A DNA stretch of 64,000 bases from Balneolaceae bacterium (lineage in GTDB: Bacteria; Bacteroidota; Rhodothermia; Balneolales; Balneolaceae), in NCBI GenBank assembly GCA_006969905.1, contig CP030887.1, positions 3,088,730 through 3,152,729 on the forward strand, written 5' to 3'. The notes beneath the pieces were generated by a model. That model was not told the DNA's origin and made no database searches. It was given only the letters and a program-made list of their open reading frames with translations. A program made the translations under genes and the position numbers. Positions within the stretch are counted from its first letter, which is position 1, and each line of letters begins with the position of its first letter. Shown piece after piece: positions 26,462-35,992 of the stretch.

Positions 26462-27451
26462 TTAATTAGTCGAGGATCGTAAAATAAGTTCTGGTGTATA
26501 GATTGTTTGAGAAATTGCCTTAGAAGGATTCTTTAAACGCTCTATCAGGTTCTGGGTCGCAAAAAAACCCATATCTCTCATCGGTTGGCGTATTGTTGAA
26601 AGCCCCATATATTCTGCCAGTTCAATATCGTCATATCCAATTATGGGGATAAACTTGCCGGTGTCTTGCATAGCTTTTAAAGCACCAACAGCCTGGATAT
26701 CCGAAGCACAAAAACATGCATCAACAGGTGGTTCAAGTGTCAAAATTTTTATCATCGCCTCATATCCACCTCTTTCAGTAAACCCGTCTCTGTAAAGTGT
26801 ATCTCCTCTCACAACCAGTTCTTCACAAAAGGGTAAACCGAATTCATTTAAAGCCATTTTATAACCTGCTACCCTATCCCTGATGGGTTTTGAAGATTCC
26901 TCTGCTGAAAGCATTGCTATACGTGCATAACCAGCTTTTAATAACCCTATGGTTGCTTTATAAGCACCCTGAATATTATCAACACTCACAGAGTCAAAAC
27001 CTTCAAAATATTCATCAACCAGAGTAATAGGAACATTATACTTTTGCAGCTGTATCCACTGTTTTTTATCCAGATGTATAGAGATGAATAAATAGCCGTC
27101 GGCCCACCTCCGCTTTATTACATGTTCTACTTGTTCAAAAATATTTCCGCTGGCAGTCACATTAAAAATATTAAGCTCATACCTCATTTCGGTAAGCTTA
27201 TCCTGGATGCCACTAAGTACCTCCATAAAAAAGTAATTGGAAATAACAGGTACTACTGCCATCACGGTATTATTTTTCTTGCTTGCCAGGCCTTGAGCAT
27301 AAACCTGAGGATGATATCCCGCTTCTTCAGCAACAGCCAGAACTTTTGTTTTCGTTTTTTCTGAAACACTTGAACTGTTATTAAAGACCCGGGATACAGT
27401 GGCAATACTTACCCCGGCCTTCTCCGCAATGTCATAAATTGTTGAGGCCAC
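26462..27451 (-). CDS. LacI-family transcriptional regulator of the maltodextrin locus
   Basis: This 329-residue repressor has an N-terminal helix-turn-helix and hinge helix (STIYDIAEKAGVSIATVSRVF, then TKVLAVAEEAGYHP) and a periplasmic-binding-protein-like effector domain (about 60-329). It is the first gene of the unit that encodes four GH13 enzymes and a permease, so maltose or a maltodextrin is the likely inducer. The start is GTG 27451; no ATG is in frame upstream. An intrinsic terminator ends only 13 bp before it, so a promoter inside the upstream gene or read-through must supply its transcript. A palindrome fitting its family sits at 40677-40690. Confidence 0.92.
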   Translation of the reverse strand: MASTIYDIAEKAGVSIATVSRVFNNSSSVSEKTKTKVLAVAEEAGYHPQVYAQGLASKKNNTVMAVVPVISNYFFMEVLSGIQDKLTEMRYELNIFNVTASGNIFEQVEHVIKRRWADGYLFISIHLDKKQWIQLQKYNVPITLVDEYFEGFDSVSVDNIQGAYKATIGLLKAGYARIAMLSAEESSKPIRDRVAGYKMALNEFGLPFCEELVVRGDTLYRDGFTERGGYEAMIKILTLEPPVDACFCASDIQAVGALKAMQDTGKFIPIIGYDDIELAEYMGLSTIRQPMRDMGFFATQNLIERLKNPSKAISQTIYTPELILRSSTN

Positions 27452-27463
27452 ATCGGTAGGATT

Positions 27464-27495
27464 TAAAAACGTGGGTGCCGATCAAAGCACCCACG
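27464..27495 (-). terminator. Strong intrinsic terminator after the modular T9SS protein gene
   Basis: On the minus strand CGTGGGTGC (27495-27487) pairs perfectly with GCACCCACG (27478-27470) around an 8-nt loop and is followed by TTTTT (27469-27465). It ends the upstream five-gene unit and sits directly before the GTG of the LacI gene. Confidence 0.9.
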
Positions 27496-27519
27496 AAAGA
27501 CTTATTAGAGAGAAAGCTC

Positions 27520-30500
27520 TTATTTAATGAGCATCATTTTCTTGCTCTTTGTAAACGAACCTGCTTCAATTCGGTAAATATATACACCGGAAGCAAGGTT
27601 ACGTGCATCAAAAGCAACATCATGGCTACCTACTGTAAACTTCTTGTTGTTCAATAAGGTAGCTACCTTCTGTCCCAATACATTATATACAGTCAGGGTA
27701 ACATCTGCCGCGTTTGGCAAGTTAAACCTGATGTTTGTAGTTGGGTTGAATGGATTTGGATAGTTTTGCTCCAAACTGAATGTTTCAACAGTGCCTAATT
27801 CTTCCTCGTTTGATACTGTACCATAGTCTGGTGGTAGTTCAAATGGAAGATTGTCGTCTTTCCAAACTAGTGTCGGGAAAGTAGCTGTTGAAGGCCATGT
27901 TACATTCAGATTTGCATCAACCTGAGGTTGCACATACTGGTAGTAGCGTCGACCTGCATCAAATCCTTCTGAGTTATCAATGATTGTTCCGTCAGCTGCA
28001 AAAGGACGACCATACGCGATATAGAAACCAAAGTGGTTAAGAGTAGGTAACTGAAGATCTATAGTAACTTCATATACTCCATCACCATCAGAATCGGTAA
28101 GTCTACGGTCTTCAATATCAGCAGCTGTGTTTGCACTTGAGAACATACCTCCGCCTTTCACAAAACCTTGGGAAATTGCGAAGAAAGGTGTTTCAAATAC
28201 AATGTACACTGAATCAGTAGAAGGATTGAATGGAGAACTACTTCTTTGCTCTGCAGGGTTCATATCAACACTGAAAGTTACGCTAATAGCACCACCATCA
28301 ACATTAGTTTCATCCATACGTGCTTCAGGCTCCATGCTGTTGAAGAAGTGCTCTTGTTGTTCCTGCTCAGGGGCATCAACAAGAGTGAATACACGGTTTC
28401 CACCACCAGTAATACCTGGCTCCTCATATCCTACATCCCGGTTGGTATCATTAGGATCATCGATTGCAGCAATGTAATTAGGACTACTGTCATCAAACCT
28501 GGAGTCATCCCAGTCAATGTAGTACTTGTAAGTACCTTCAGCACCTACGGCTGATGAGAAGTCAATCCCTTTTGCTTCCCAGATTTTAGCAAAAGCATTA
28601 AAGGCCATAGCCTGTTGACCCCAGCTATTGAAGAAACCACGTACTTTTACAGAATCTCCCAAACCTGAGTTGAAATACCCTAAGCCTTCAAGAATACCCA
28701 CATTTACACCAAAGTTGAGTTTAGTATCAACAATTTTCTCTTGTGTAGGAGGTGCATCATTGAAAAACTTGTAATGAAGCGTAGTATCTGCCATGCTGGT
28801 AATAGTTACAAATCGATCAGGAGTAGATTCCCAATCAACTTGTGCGTTAGGTCCAGTTGCATAGAATTTGTACTTAAGTGTTCGCGCAGGATTACCATCT
28901 GGCATGTATGTATCCAGGCTATCCTGGTTGAAATAACCTACACCTGAGAAAAATACATTATCACCAGTTCCTGCTGCTTCAGCTGAAAGCTTAACACCTG
29001 TTCCTGAATCCCATGTAAGTGGCAGTTGACCGCCTCTAACTTCAATAGTGTCAGTAGCAGCATCAAATTTACCTTCTTGAACAAGTAGACCAACATTTAC
29101 CCTGAACCAAACAGCTATTGTATCTGGTTGTAAAGACTCAAAAGGAAAGAAGTCTTGTGCAGGGGCATCACCACGATCATTATAGTAAGCAACATCAAGG
29201 ATCGTATCCTCAGTTATTACAACACCTCTTGTATCCCAACCTGCAGGGTTACCAACAGTTGAGAATGCATTTTCATCATCAGATATATTGGTAACATCAT
29301 TCTGGTAGCGATACTTCCAAAGAAGGGTATCACCGGCAAGCATCTGGTAGGTGCCTTCCCAGTAATCCCCACCTACGTTTTCTAGAGTCGCAGTAGCACT
29401 GGCATCCCAGGTAATAGTTTCACCACCAACAAACGCCTGTCCTTCTCCGGCACCTTTAATGGTACCATTAACGAAGACTGAATAATTGTCTCCATTTACG
29501 GTATCGGGAGCAGTAGCCATGTTAACCCGGAAGGTTACGTTAACCGGGCCTCCAATAATCAAATCAGACTCAAAGAATGGTAAAATTTGTGCTTCATCGT
29601 TAAATCTTGCGGCAACTCCTTCGAGGGTAAATTTACCATCGGGAGCAGGAATTCCATCGAGAGCAGACTCTCCTCTGTCAATTCGGATTGATACTGTATC
29701 AGTAGTTCCTTCCTGATAAGCTCTTATAGTTACACCACTACCGGAGCTAATCGGTACAGTTGGCCATTCACCGGCATCAACCAGCATAAGATCTTTAATC
29801 CTGATTCTTTCGCCCTGATTTGAATCAACACTTAAAGCTGAAGCAGCAATTTCCACAGCCTCTGGGATATCATTGTCTGAGCTATTAATAACCACATCAT
29901 CTGCACTGATTTGAACCTGGCTATTAAAGGCACCAATTGTACCATAAATAGTAACTTCATCACCAGCTGAAACAGCATAATCACCAATAGTGTTTATACC
30001 CTGATCATTGTAAAACACATTAATTCCACCTGTTTCATCCTGAATATAGAATTGACTATCGTTAAAGCCATAATCATTAGAGTTAACAATACCGGTAAGT
30101 ATTACATCTGCACCGCTATTGCCTCTTGCATTAGCAACTGTGCTTTCAGTATATAAGAAATCATTTAAATTATAGACAGCTAGCTGGTTATTTGTGTCCA
30201 TAAGATACAACCTGTTATTTGCATCATCTATAATAGCTCCACCAGTATTATTTCCATTAGCATTTACTCCACCTCCAAGCGGATCAAGCTCTTGCACTAT
30301 TCTAAGTGAATCTCCGTCTTCCCTTAGAAAATAAAATTTACCATTGGTAAATGCCGGGCCTGCAGCGAAATACCTCGTTCCTGAAATATCAGCGAAATCA
30401 ATGTACATTACAGAAGCAAAATCTGCAGAGTCAATACCAGCCACTTTGAAATAAGGTCCTTCAACACCATCAGTAAGATTGATCATACGAGGTGTCGCAT

Positions 30501-31173
30501 TCGTGCCTGCAGAAGCTACACTATCCCCATCTACATGGTGAGAATAACCACCTCTTACAAGGTTAGTAGTAACTGTATATTCAGCATCTTTAGTCAAAGT
30601 TGCACCATCCCAGGAAAATGCAAGCAGAGTGTTGTCGCCTCCACCGCCACCAACCAATAGTGTAACACTGGTTCCCGATCCAAATGCGCCCAATGCATCA
30701 CCGAAACGATCTGCACTGGTAGTAGTAGCATCAAAAATATTTGTAGGAGCACTTGATTCATCTGCCCAACGATAAATTTTGAGATTTGTAGTTGAACCAT
30801 TGAGGGTCAAATTTGCAGTAAACAATTGCCCGTCATCAGTTGCTCTTATTTGATTATAACTGAATGTTCCTCCAGAAATTCCAGTCAGGTCAAGGGATCC
30901 TAACGAATCACCTGTAGCAGGATCCAGGATTACGATTCCACCAGACTGCCTACTTGCTACCAGTAAATTACCCGTAGCCGGATTATATGTTAAACCCCTT
31001 TCGGTATTACCTGTTCCAAACCAATTGCTGGTTGGAGCATCGATAGTCCAAATCGGAGTAACCTGCGCATTGGCGTTGTTTGTAGCAAAGAAAGACATTG
31101 CCATAACCAAACATGCACCAACCACAGTACTCATGCTTTTACCAAGCATGTTGGATTTGTAAATATGGGTCAT
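27520..31173 (-). CDS. Large modular surface protein with putative starch-binding modules and T9SS domain
   Basis: This 1217-residue exported protein has a signal peptide ending ANAQ. The N-terminal third looks like a beta-propeller built of short repeats (GNLLVASRQSGGIVILDPATG and similar). A beta domain of OB-like appearance follows (about 340-470, QFYIQDETGGINVFY). Four E-set or CBM-like modules come next, each starting with an FRVN/FGVN/FSVD strand and containing W- and Y-rich blocks such as LLWKYRYQND and YKYYIDWDD. A type A sorting domain ends it (NYPNPFNPTTNIRFNLP; SGVYIYRIEAG). It has no catalytic motif. By position and architecture it resembles SusE/SusF in role, that is, starch capture at the surface, but this is inferred. 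Confidence 0.78.
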   Translation of the reverse strand: MTHIYKSNMLGKSMSTVVGACLVMAMSFFATNNANAQVTPIWTIDAPTSNWFGTGNTERGLTYNPATGNLLVASRQSGGIVILDPATGDSLGSLDLTGISGGTFSYNQIRATDDGQLFTANLTLNGSTTNLKIYRWADESSAPTNIFDATTTSADRFGDALGAFGSGTSVTLLVGGGGGDNTLLAFSWDGATLTKDAEYTVTTNLVRGGYSHHVDGDSVASAGTNATPRMINLTDGVEGPYFKVAGIDSADFASVMYIDFADISGTRYFAAGPAFTNGKFYFLREDGDSLRIVQELDPLGGGVNANGNNTGGAIIDDANNRLYLMDTNNQLAVYNLNDFLYTESTVANARGNSGADVILTGIVNSNDYGFNDSQFYIQDETGGINVFYNDQGINTIGDYAVSAGDEVTIYGTIGAFNSQVQISADDVVINSSDNDIPEAVEIAASALSVDSNQGERIRIKDLMLVDAGEWPTVPISSGSGVTIRAYQEGTTDTVSIRIDRGESALDGIPAPDGKFTLEGVAARFNDEAQILPFFESDLIIGGPVNVTFRVNMATAPDTVNGDNYSVFVNGTIKGAGEGQAFVGGETITWDASATATLENVGGDYWEGTYQMLAGDTLLWKYRYQNDVTNISDDENAFSTVGNPAGWDTRGVVITEDTILDVAYYNDRGDAPAQDFFPFESLQPDTIAVWFRVNVGLLVQEGKFDAATDTIEVRGGQLPLTWDSGTGVKLSAEAAGTGDNVFFSGVGYFNQDSLDTYMPDGNPARTLKYKFYATGPNAQVDWESTPDRFVTITSMADTTLHYKFFNDAPPTQEKIVDTKLNFGVNVGILEGLGYFNSGLGDSVKVRGFFNSWGQQAMAFNAFAKIWEAKGIDFSSAVGAEGTYKYYIDWDDSRFDDSSPNYIAAIDDPNDTNRDVGYEEPGITGGGNRVFTLVDAPEQEQQEHFFNSMEPEARMDETNVDGGAISVTFSVDMNPAEQRSSSPFNPSTDSVYIVFETPFFAISQGFVKGGGMFSSANTAADIEDRRLTDSDGDGVYEVTIDLQLPTLNHFGFYIAYGRPFAADGTIIDNSEGFDAGRRYYQYVQPQVDANLNVTWPSTATFPTLVWKDDNLPFELPPDYGTVSNEEELGTVETFSLEQNYPNPFNPTTNIRFNLPNAADVTLTVYNVLGQKVATLLNNKKFTVGSHDVAFDARNLASGVYIYRIEAGSFTKSKKMMLIK

Positions 31174-31210
31174 TTTAGACTCCTTATTTAGTTAGTGTTT
31201 AGTGTTCTAT

Positions 31211-32239
31211 TTAAAAGAAAATCTGAAGCCCCATCTTATTGATGTCGCCCAAATATTCAAAACCATGATAATTGTAATTAAATGCGATACTGAATTTGTC
31301 ATCAACTTTATATTTCAATCCAATACCAGCATTAAATTTTTCGATGGCATCCTCTTGTCCTATATACGGGATACCCCCTCTTAAGAAAACCTGACCATCT
31401 AATAATGCCACTTCTCCTCCAATGCTGATACTTTGTGTATTATTAGTTGGATTATTTCCATCGATATTGAGTGTAGCTTTCAATGTTTCATTATCCACTG
31501 CATCCCACGATAACCCTACTCTTAACATAAGTGGTAAGGCAAAAGCATCGGTCACTAATTTTGCATCAGGTTCGTAATTACCGTTAGACCCTCTATCCGG
31601 ATCACTCCCAATAATTAAACCGTTACCATCAATTTGGAGTTTTGAGCCAATATTTGTTATGCCAACACCAAATCGAATACCATAGAAAGGTGTATCGTAC
31701 ATAGTTCCAACATCAAATGCCAGTGCTGAAGCTGAATTATTTGCGATTCTCTCATAAATAATTTTAGCTGTTCCGCCTATAGTAAACTGTGGGATCAGAT
31801 ATTGTGCATAAGAAGCGCCAAAAGAAACAGAGTATGCATTAAAAGTTCGCCCGGTTAAAAAACCAGGGGCTTCTGCTGTTGTTTCTTCAAATTCACCAAA
31901 ATTCATTGCTAATACATGAACTCCTGCCACTCCCTTCTTAGTGGGTATTGCTACCCCTAAATAGCTGTGAGTAATATCAAGATACCAGTCAGTAAACTCA
32001 ACCATAATCTCATTTGATTGAACATCAGCCAGCCCAGCGGGATTTAATATCATTGCAGAAGCGTCATTTACAGTTGCTGAAAAAGCAGATATGGATGAAG
32101 AACGGGCACCAACCGGAACACGTAGGAATTCAGCTGCTGTAGTACCAACTTTGGTAAGTTGTGCCTGAGCTTCATGACCAAAAGCCAGAAGCAGTGAAAG
32201 AGTTATAATCGAAAGTAATTTCTTCATGTTGTTCATCAT
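31211..32239 (-). CDS. PorV/PorQ-family outer-membrane beta-barrel protein
   Basis: This 342-residue protein has a signal peptide (AQAQ) and the PorV/PorQ N-terminus TAAEFLRVPVGARSSSISAFSATVNDASAMILNPAGLA, of which the ARS and NPAGLA blocks are diagnostic, followed by alternating amphipathic strands and a C-terminal Phe. PorV shuttles T9SS cargo from the translocon to the attachment complex; other members of the family are less well defined. Its start overlaps the stop of the upstream T9SS cargo gene as ATGA, so the two are made together. This suggests a dedicated partner for the neighbouring surface proteins rather than the general PorV. Confidence 0.85.
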   Translation of the reverse strand: MMNNMKKLLSIITLSLLLAFGHEAQAQLTKVGTTAAEFLRVPVGARSSSISAFSATVNDASAMILNPAGLADVQSNEIMVEFTDWYLDITHSYLGVAIPTKKGVAGVHVLAMNFGEFEETTAEAPGFLTGRTFNAYSVSFGASYAQYLIPQFTIGGTAKIIYERIANNSASALAFDVGTMYDTPFYGIRFGVGITNIGSKLQIDGNGLIIGSDPDRGSNGNYEPDAKLVTDAFALPLMLRVGLSWDAVDNETLKATLNIDGNNPTNNTQSISIGGEVALLDGQVFLRGGIPYIGQEDAIEKFNAGIGLKYKVDDKFSIAFNYNYHGFEYLGDINKMGLQIFF

Positions 32240-35200
32240 TTAATAACTGCAAACTTTCCTGTTTTCTGGCCTACTCCCGGAGCATCAACGTGATATAGAT
32301 ATATACCATATGATATTTCCAGGTTATCTTTTGTAAGCATATTCCATATATATGTACCCCCGTTAGGCCCTACCAGGTTATCATCCGTTATCTCTATTTC
32401 TCTGACAAGAACACCGGAAACTGTAAAAATCCGGAGAGTAGAGTTTGATGGTAATCCTGTAAAATGAAGCTCCCTGTTTTGTTGCCTGTTCGTATTTGTA
32501 ATAGCTGCTTCATAGATATTAGAAACCACGTACGGATTTGGAACCACCAGTATATCATCTAAAGCAGATTTAGCAGAATCAGCATCAACTCGTGGTAAGT
32601 TTTCAGGATCCATTCTGAATTGGAATACATCATTGCTTGAAAATGGCTTTGTGGTAAAGATTTTCAATGTGTCGCCGGGTTGAGGATTAATAGAAGTCAC
32701 TGTTTGTGCTTCTACAATTGGGTTTAATTGAAACCTATAGGTTAGCGTATCTTCAAACTCTCTGAAATCCTCAATCAAAATTACTACATCAGTATCAAGT
32801 CCCAGTACCCCGGAAGTAGCAGAAAACACTCCTTCTGGTGCATTTGCATCCTGGTGTAAATCTCCAAAGGCGTACTTAACTTCCACTCCTTCATAGGTGT
32901 TTATAACTTTAAAATTTGTAGGAACTGATTCCAAATCAACAAAACTCCCGGGCGCTACTTCTACTCTGCGGGCTGTTGATTGCCCAAAACCAACATTATC
33001 ACCAATTATCAGTTCATAGTCTGCAATTTTTGGTATAGACCAAAGAGCAAAATCATATCGATGGCGCTCTCCTCCGGTATCAAACACCCATCCCGAACGG
33101 TTAGTATTTAATCTAAGTTGCTCAATATTAGTAAGGGATATTTCAAATCCTTCTATTACCGGATTACTTTCTCCATTAAAACTGGCGGACCTAGAAATGA
33201 GTGTGTCTCTCTCTCCTCCAGTCACATTTGTTAAAGTAAAATTCTTTGTTTTAAGTGTATCCTGATTAGCCCCTCCATCTACAAGCGTATCCTCAAAAGT
33301 AACTTCATAAAGATTGTCACCTTTAAGCTCAGTGGGATCAATAATATCTACAGTAACAGTTCCTCCAGGTGAGCCTGACAGTAATGTCGCTTGTGGATTA
33401 TCAGGATCAATGTAACCTGCTTCGGAACGGGTAGGGCGTACTGAAACAACATTCTGCCCAAGAATTACTGAGCCATCAGGGTTACGGGAAATTTGTATAG
33501 GTGACTCAGATGGTGAGATATTTGCAACTTCAAGGCCATAATCGTATGCAGTAACAGCATAGTAATAGTTTCGGCCATTGATTACATCTGTATCTTCAAA
33601 AACTCTTTTTATGCCGGTGTCATCTCCTAAATTAAATTGAGTACCATTGATCGGAACCGGATGTAAACCAGAAATACCATTAGCTTTATCAAAAATTGCA
33701 ATGGGCCTAAACAACTGAGGAGTACCAAAAGCATCTGTAATTGAAAATACATCTTCAAAAGCATCATCCGTAGAGCGGTATATTTTATAGCCTTCGAAAT
33801 CATTACCATTACCGGTAATCCTATTTATATACCTGTCGAAACTTTCTTCAGAACTTGTATCCCAATAAAGAGTTACTTTACCATCTGAAGGAACTGCCGT
33901 AACTATTGGAGGGCTTGGAGCAACTGCAAATTGGTAATCAGCCTCATAAGCCTGTGTCGCCTGATCCAGGTTACGATTGGTTTGTTGTCTGTCACCAGCC
34001 GGAGTAGGACTATTGGTCTGAACAGCGGTTACGGCTACAGCAAATCTTTCAGATGATCTTTGCTCTAAAGGGAAAAGCCCGGAAGAAACAAAAATATCTG
34101 AATCGGTTCCTGGGTCCTCTGCAAACTCACCCGGTTCTAAATAATCATTCCAAACATCCGCATCCACATTAACCTGTAGTGCTCCCGCATCAAATATAGT
34201 AACTCTTGAAACGCCAATTAAATCAGTTTCACTCACATCTGTTTTATCAATATTGGGCTCACCTGGAAAAGAAGTTCCGGCCCCGGAAGTTGCCAGGCCA
34301 TCACCCTGTCCGTCACTAGGTGTATCAGGATCACCTTCAATACCTACATCATCAAGATTTGCTGACCAATCGTTATCATTATCAAAAAAGTCAGCTCTGC
34401 CCTCATCAATCATAGGGGCACTTGTAAAGTAATTTTGTAAACGACCATCGTAAGTATCATTAACAAGAGCAGCAAAATTCGCATCTGAGCTCATTCTGGC
34501 TCTTATATCCTGGTTGCTTACAATCATTCCTCTTCCAAGTGTATCTCCTATTTCAAATTCGAGATAATTAATAAACCGTACAGCCTTTACAATAGAAGCA
34601 CCAGTATTTGTGAATGTAGATTTAAGTAAATGATTAGGCCTATTCTCATCAATTAAGCCATCAAAATCATTATCAATACCATCTGTGTGATTGTTGATAG
34701 GAGGATCTTCCGGATCGATCAAATCTTCCCTTATGTTGATCGTAGCTCCTCCAAAATCCCAGGTCATTCCCTGTGTTGTAAAAGGAGTGCCATCATACTC
34801 TGCAATTACCCTGCTTCCATCTTCCTGTATTAAAACAATCTTGTCGCCTATTGATATTGACCGCTCATCAAAATCGGAAAGCTCAAATGTTTTAATCACG
34901 GTATCCCGTAATCCATTAGCAGAATAAAACCCACCACCCGTTGTAGTTAATCTGGTAAAAAGATCTTGGTTATCAGGATCATAGAATTGACCATTTTGAG
35001 GATCATAAAAATCTGAATCGCCATCATTGTCTATTCCATCTGAAGCATTTCCGGGAGTTTCCAAAAATTTCAGTCCCATCTCACCTATCAACCCTCCATC
35101 AAATGCATTTCCTCCACTATTACGATCAGTATCTGTCAAATAAGCGATTGAGCGAATATTATCAAAAACTGGTTCATCAGTAGGTCCGCCGCCACCGACA

Positions 35201-35988
35201 AAATCTGCTATCCATAAACCAAACGCCATTCTTGGATAGTCATAACTAGCGTCATTAGTAATTTCAAAAATATTAAAGTGTGTTGCGTTAACCAGTGTTT
35301 GAGACCATGCTAAAACCCTGGTATCCAGAATTATCCCCAACCCACCACGGCTTGGGTCAGTTAGGTCTGGCCTGAAGGCACCCGATCCGGAATATTGTGT
35401 GTACCTGTCATCTCCTGCTTTATAATAAAATTCCACATCTGCATTAAACTGGTCGCGCCCGAAAAAGCCATTCCAAGAACCAGCCCAACCATCTCCACCA
35501 TCCACTAGTTTATCAGGCCACACATCAGGCCATGTGTTTCCTAAAGTTGAGCCAGGCCCCCTGTCACTTCTTGCTATTTCCTCAGAATCGTCCCGGGCAT
35601 AGCCAAGTATGGGATTAAGTGAATAATTAATCCGTCCATTAGCACTTGTTTTATATGCAGCTGTATTTACTATTGTTAATGTGGAACTGGGGTTATTCTG
35701 ATTTTGAACCTCAGTACCATACATTACACTCATGAAGTACATGTATTCCCTTCCCGTATTTCTAGGATACTCGAAAATCAACTCATTCAAGCTACCGGAA
35801 TTTCTTCTACCTGCATGCCCGGTATTATGGTACGTAGCCCTGAGTAAGTTCCCATCCATTATGGAGATTTTACGCTGATCGAAGGAAGAACGTTCTTCGC
35901 TAGGTTCCGTTTGTGCCATTAATGACAACGAGAAAAACAAAAAAATGAATGTGTTTAAAATCTTTAAGTTCATTGACCTTTTAATCAT
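32236..35988 (-). CDS. Giant secreted protein with Asp-rich metal-binding repeats, FN3 domain and T9SS domain
   Basis: This 1250-residue protein starts at ATG 35988, 4 bp after the TonB receptor gene stops; upstream in-frame codons overlap that gene and are ignored. A signal peptide (SLSLMAQT) precedes long beta-rich regions. At least three Asp/Asn-rich blocks look like calcium-binding DxDNDxDG motifs: DGIDNDGDSDFYDP, DGIDNDFDGLIDE and FFDNDNDWSANLDD. A fibronectin type III domain (VTLYWDTSSEESFDRY through YYYAVTAYDYG) lies mid-protein. The C-terminus is a sorting domain (VVPNPYVVSNIY, then YGIYLYHVDAPG). It takes the place that SusD holds in classical loci; binding of substrate is only inferred. 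Confidence 0.78.
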   Translation of the reverse strand: MIKRSMNLKILNTFIFLFFSLSLMAQTEPSEERSSFDQRKISIMDGNLLRATYHNTGHAGRRNSGSLNELIFEYPRNTGREYMYFMSVMYGTEVQNQNNPSSTLTIVNTAAYKTSANGRINYSLNPILGYARDDSEEIARSDRGPGSTLGNTWPDVWPDKLVDGGDGWAGSWNGFFGRDQFNADVEFYYKAGDDRYTQYSGSGAFRPDLTDPSRGGLGIILDTRVLAWSQTLVNATHFNIFEITNDASYDYPRMAFGLWIADFVGGGGPTDEPVFDNIRSIAYLTDTDRNSGGNAFDGGLIGEMGLKFLETPGNASDGIDNDGDSDFYDPQNGQFYDPDNQDLFTRLTTTGGGFYSANGLRDTVIKTFELSDFDERSISIGDKIVLIQEDGSRVIAEYDGTPFTTQGMTWDFGGATINIREDLIDPEDPPINNHTDGIDNDFDGLIDENRPNHLLKSTFTNTGASIVKAVRFINYLEFEIGDTLGRGMIVSNQDIRARMSSDANFAALVNDTYDGRLQNYFTSAPMIDEGRADFFDNDNDWSANLDDVGIEGDPDTPSDGQGDGLATSGAGTSFPGEPNIDKTDVSETDLIGVSRVTIFDAGALQVNVDADVWNDYLEPGEFAEDPGTDSDIFVSSGLFPLEQRSSERFAVAVTAVQTNSPTPAGDRQQTNRNLDQATQAYEADYQFAVAPSPPIVTAVPSDGKVTLYWDTSSEESFDRYINRITGNGNDFEGYKIYRSTDDAFEDVFSITDAFGTPQLFRPIAIFDKANGISGLHPVPINGTQFNLGDDTGIKRVFEDTDVINGRNYYYAVTAYDYGLEVANISPSESPIQISRNPDGSVILGQNVVSVRPTRSEAGYIDPDNPQATLLSGSPGGTVTVDIIDPTELKGDNLYEVTFEDTLVDGGANQDTLKTKNFTLTNVTGGERDTLISRSASFNGESNPVIEGFEISLTNIEQLRLNTNRSGWVFDTGGERHRYDFALWSIPKIADYELIIGDNVGFGQSTARRVEVAPGSFVDLESVPTNFKVINTYEGVEVKYAFGDLHQDANAPEGVFSATSGVLGLDTDVVILIEDFREFEDTLTYRFQLNPIVEAQTVTSINPQPGDTLKIFTTKPFSSNDVFQFRMDPENLPRVDADSAKSALDDILVVPNPYVVSNIYEAAITNTNRQQNRELHFTGLPSNSTLRIFTVSGVLVREIEITDDNLVGPNGGTYIWNMLTKDNLEISYGIYLYHVDAPGVGQKTGKFAVIK

Positions 35989-35992
35989 AGTT

